Shown here: positions 5,196-6,786 of the stretch, one piece after another | Layout: every line of letters starts with the position of its first letter | How positions within the stretch are numbered: position 1 is the stretch's first letter | NCBI GenBank assembly: GCA_016217625.1 | Contig: JACRHK010000012.1 | Span: 1-6,786 of the forward strand | DNA: 6,786 nucleotides | Source of the DNA: Nitrospirota bacterium | GTDB taxonomy: Bacteria; Nitrospirota; RBG-16-64-22; JACRHK01 | Direction: 5' to 3' | The notes under the pieces: model-generated | What the model was told of the DNA's origin: nothing | The model's input: only the letters and a program-made list of their open reading frames with translations | The model's database searches: none | Translations under genes and position numbers: made by a program

Positions 5196-6388
5196 CGCAT
5201 CGCCTCCACGGGCGGAACTGCGGCGGCTCGCCAGGCCGTGTAGAGGCTCCCCACGAGCGTCAGGGCTACGGAGAACAGGAAGCCCAGGAGAAAGGGGAGC
5301 GGCAGGAAGCGCGCGGGGACCGGAAAGGGGGCCAGCAGGCCGATCTCCGGGATGAAGAACTGGGCCACGAGGGCGCCGTTGAAGGCGTAGATCCAGGCCA
5401 TCGCGAGCAGGAGGGCGAGCGCGGCGCCGGCCGCGGCATGGAGCAGGCTTTCCCAGAAGACGACCTCCAGGACCTCTTCGGTGTGCCAGCCGGTGGCCTT
5501 CAAGACGCCGATCTCGCGTCGCCGCTCGCTCATCCCGAAGCCGGAGACGACCAGGAGCGCCGGGATCGCCAGGGCGAAGGCCACGGCGTAGAGGGCCGTG
5601 AAGATCCCCGCCTTGAGCGTGAACCCCCGGTTCAGGTATTGCCGGACGAGGTCCTTGTTCTGCGTCCTCAGGAAGATCCGCCCGCGCTCCACCATCTGCA
5701 GCAAGTCCAGGCTGAAAGCCACTTGCTCCTCATATCCCGGTTTGATGTACAGGAGGATCTCCGAGGCCTGTCCCTCCATCCCGAAGACCTCCGCCGCGTC
5801 TGCGAACGACAGATAGATAAGGTCCGCGCCCCAGATCGACACGGTCGGCTGAAAGAGTCCCACCACCTCGAAGGTCTTTCCTTCCGCGATGGGGATCTGG
5901 AAGGCGTGTCCGACCTGCAACCCTCCATGCCGGGCCAGGGCCGCCCCGATCAGAGCTTCGTTCCGGGCGCCATCCCGGAGGGGGCGCCCCTTGAGGATCG
6001 ATCCGGCGCCCGGGGGGATGCTGGCCGGAGGGAGGCCGACGATGACGGCCAGGCGTTCGTTCACGTAGGCCCGGCCGACGACGCGCGGGACTGCGCGCTC
6101 CACGCCGGGAATACGGGCGAATTCCTCCAGGTAGCGGAGGGGGATTGGGGCGTTCTTGCCGAACTGGTCGGACGCCACATAGAAGTCGGCGCCTTCGTGG
6201 ACGGCGAGGGCGGATTCCGCGCGCACCCCTTCGGAGATCGCCATGGCGGTCAGAAACGGGGTCAGGATCGCCACCAGGGCGGCCGCCACGACGGCGCTCC
6301 GGAGGCGGTGGCGGAGAATCTGGTCCACGGCGAAGCGGAGGAGATTCCAGTGGGGATGCAGTCCCTTTTTAGCGGTTGTCTCTGTCAT
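5192..6388 (-). CDS. ABC transporter permease, FtsX/MacB-type
   Basis: This 398-residue inner-membrane permease has the FtsX-family layout of four transmembrane helices with a large periplasmic domain between the first two: TM1 at about 31-51, periplasmic domain about 52-255, TM2 about 259-284, TM3 about 312-336, TM4 about 365-387. The cytoplasmic loop after TM2 has the family hallmark ERRREIGVLKATGW (288-301), which contacts the ATPase, and the protein ends in the typical VPPVEAMR. The periplasmic part shows MacB-like features: the EFARIPGVERAVPRVVG stretch (89-105) and NEALIGAALARHGGLQVG (143-160). It is the first gene of a four-gene operon and overlaps the ATPase gene by ATGA. The ribosome binding site is modest (AGGAAG about 13 bases before the ATG at 6388). 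No periplasmic adaptor (MacA-like) is in the window. The substrate is unknown; the NosL-like and Cys-rich neighbours suggest extracytoplasmic metal- or thiol-related work. Confidence 0.95.
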   Translation of the reverse strand: MTETTAKKGLHPHWNLLRFAVDQILRHRLRSAVVAAALVAILTPFLTAMAISEGVRAESALAVHEGADFYVASDQFGKNAPIPLRYLEEFARIPGVERAVPRVVGRAYVNERLAVIVGLPPASIPPGAGSILKGRPLRDGARNEALIGAALARHGGLQVGHAFQIPIAEGKTFEVVGLFQPTVSIWGADLIYLSFADAAEVFGMEGQASEILLYIKPGYEEQVAFSLDLLQMVERGRIFLRTQNKDLVRQYLNRGFTLKAGIFTALYAVAFALAIPALLVVSGFGMSERRREIGVLKATGWHTEEVLEVVFWESLLHAAAGAALALLLAMAWIYAFNGALVAQFFIPEIGLLAPFPVPARFLPLPFLLGFLFSVALTLVGSLYTAWRAAAVPPVEAMR

Positions 6389-6425
6389 GCAGGCGACCTA
6401 TCTTCCTATCGACTCGATTCCAATG

Positions 6426-6530
6426 GAATGCAAAATGCAAATTGCAAAATGCAAAGTGTAAAATGCTGAAGTAACCGTAACTCCGTTCCTCATTTTGCAT
6501 TTTCCATTTTGAAATTTTCATTTTGCATTG
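6426..6530. repeat. AT-rich inverted repeat made of ATGCAAA-type units
   Basis: The arms at 6426-6465 and 6491-6530 match as reverse complements at 34 of 40 positions, around a 25-base spacer that holds a GTAAC direct repeat (6471-6481). Each arm is itself an irregular tandem of ATGCAAA/AATGCAAA units of 7-8 bases. Its low GC content contrasts sharply with both flanks. The right arm supplies the last 12 codons and stop of the upstream gene. It could act as a bidirectional mRNA 3'-end structure or be a non-coding repeat family dispersed in the genome; no transposase is present. Confidence 0.8.
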
Positions 6531-6786
6531 GGCGTTTGAGAATCATCATTGTATAGGCCGCGTGCGGGGATTCGGCGTGGTGAAACACGCTGGCGGCATG
6601 GTCGGGGCTGTAGCAGTAACCGCCGGGAATGGGGAATTCCAATGCGGTGCAGATCGCCTCCAGCCGGGGGTCATAGCTCGCGTACTCCCAGCGGGGGAGG
6701 GCGGCTCCCATCCCCAGCCCACCGACCATTTGTTGAAACACCCTGGCCGGTTCCGCTGTTTCCGGCGCCGGCGACAAAGCGAGGGC
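6490..6786 (-). CDS. C-terminal part of an unrecognised protein (5' end outside window)
   Basis: The frame is open through the right edge, and 98 residues are visible before the TGA at 6492-6490. I do not recognise the family. Visible features are LPRWEYASYDPRLEAI, a GGYCYSPDHAA stretch and a histidine-rich run FHHAESPHAAYTMMILKRP, which could be ligand-forming but is not a known motif to me. There is no obvious membrane segment. Codon use and GC content match the neighbours until the final 12 codons, MQNENFKMENAK, which come entirely from the AT-rich inverted repeat and are probably a replaced or extended C-terminus. A TTG at 6777 is not a convincing start because the frame continues upstream of it. 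The gene ends 101 bases before the ABC permease gene on the same strand, with the inverted repeat between them, so operon membership is uncertain. Confidence 0.7.
   Translation of the reverse strand, partial: ALALSPAPETAEPARVFQQMVGGLGMGAALPRWEYASYDPRLEAICTALEFPIPGGYCYSPDHAASVFHHAESPHAAYTMMILKRPMQNENFKMENAK

Noticed and set aside
1035..6420. Shared TCGATA(A)GG-like sequence before the starts at 1034, 2432 and 6388
   Set aside because: The three copies are short, mostly explained by the purine-rich ribosome binding sites, and differ in spacing to the ATG; probably coincidence.
5438..6469. Plus-strand open frame (343 codons) opposite the permease, ending in the AT-rich repeat
   Set aside because: Antisense shadow of a convincing FtsX-type permease, without a ribosome binding site or recognisable domain.
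6389..6489. Sigma70 promoter for the ABC operon inside the AT-rich repeat
   Set aside because: TTTACA-like hexamers occur, but no -10 at suitable spacing stands out, and AT-rich repeats produce such matches by chance.
6426..6530. Insertion sequence or CRISPR array
   Set aside because: No transposase, no target duplication seen, and the units are irregular 7-8-base repeats without spacers of constant length.

Overview
The window is a GC-rich (roughly 60% by eye), tightly packed bacterial segment in which every credible gene lies on the minus strand, so transcription runs from high to low coordinates. Signal peptides, an FtsX/MacB-type permease, a NosL-like protein and Pil-Chp-style chemotaxis proteins point to a Gram-negative or other diderm environmental bacterium. 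The style recalls NC10, Nitrospirota or 'deltaproteobacterial' lineages, but the sequence alone does not fix the phylum.

Region A (6786-6426) holds the 3' end of an unrecognised gene, cut by the window edge. Its last 12 codons and stop lie inside an AT-rich element built from ATGCAAA-type units, which forms a 40-bp imperfect inverted repeat. Region B (6388-2980) is a four-gene operon: FtsX/MacB-type ABC permease, ABC ATPase, an eight-helix membrane protein of unknown function, and a membrane-anchored NosL-like protein. The first three genes are joined by 4-base ATGA overlaps, and the fourth starts 6 bases after the third stops. At the ATPase/membrane-protein junction, two adjacent perfect hairpins sit at the end of the ATPase gene, and one sequesters the next gene's Shine-Dalgarno sequence. 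The cysteines of the membrane protein, plus a His-His pair, all map to predicted extracytoplasmic loops. With the NosL-like neighbour this suggests extracytoplasmic metal or thiol handling coupled to an ABC exporter-like or mechanotransmission module.

Region C (2979-2845) is a 135-base intergenic stretch with a good sigma70-type promoter candidate and a perfect 17-base dyad in the predicted leader. Region D (2844-1) is a second operon: a PilG/PilH-type single-domain response regulator, a PstS-like periplasmic binding protein, CheW, and a chemoreceptor with a Cache-like sensor and tandem HAMP domains, cut by the left edge. A secreted binding protein sits inside what otherwise looks like a pilG/H-I-J-type chemosensory operon. 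This suggests that ligand-loaded binding protein is read by the receptor, which would signal through CheW and an unseen CheA to the response regulator, possibly controlling type IV pilus motility.

The most unusual signals are the binding protein, whose apparent phosphate-pocket positions carry cysteines (Cys63, Cys81, Cys82, Cys151), its place inside a chemosensory operon, the cysteine-rich membrane protein/NosL-like/ABC operon next door, and the hairpin that hides a ribosome binding site inside an overlapping gene pair. No tRNA, rRNA, CRISPR array, insertion sequence or transposase was seen.
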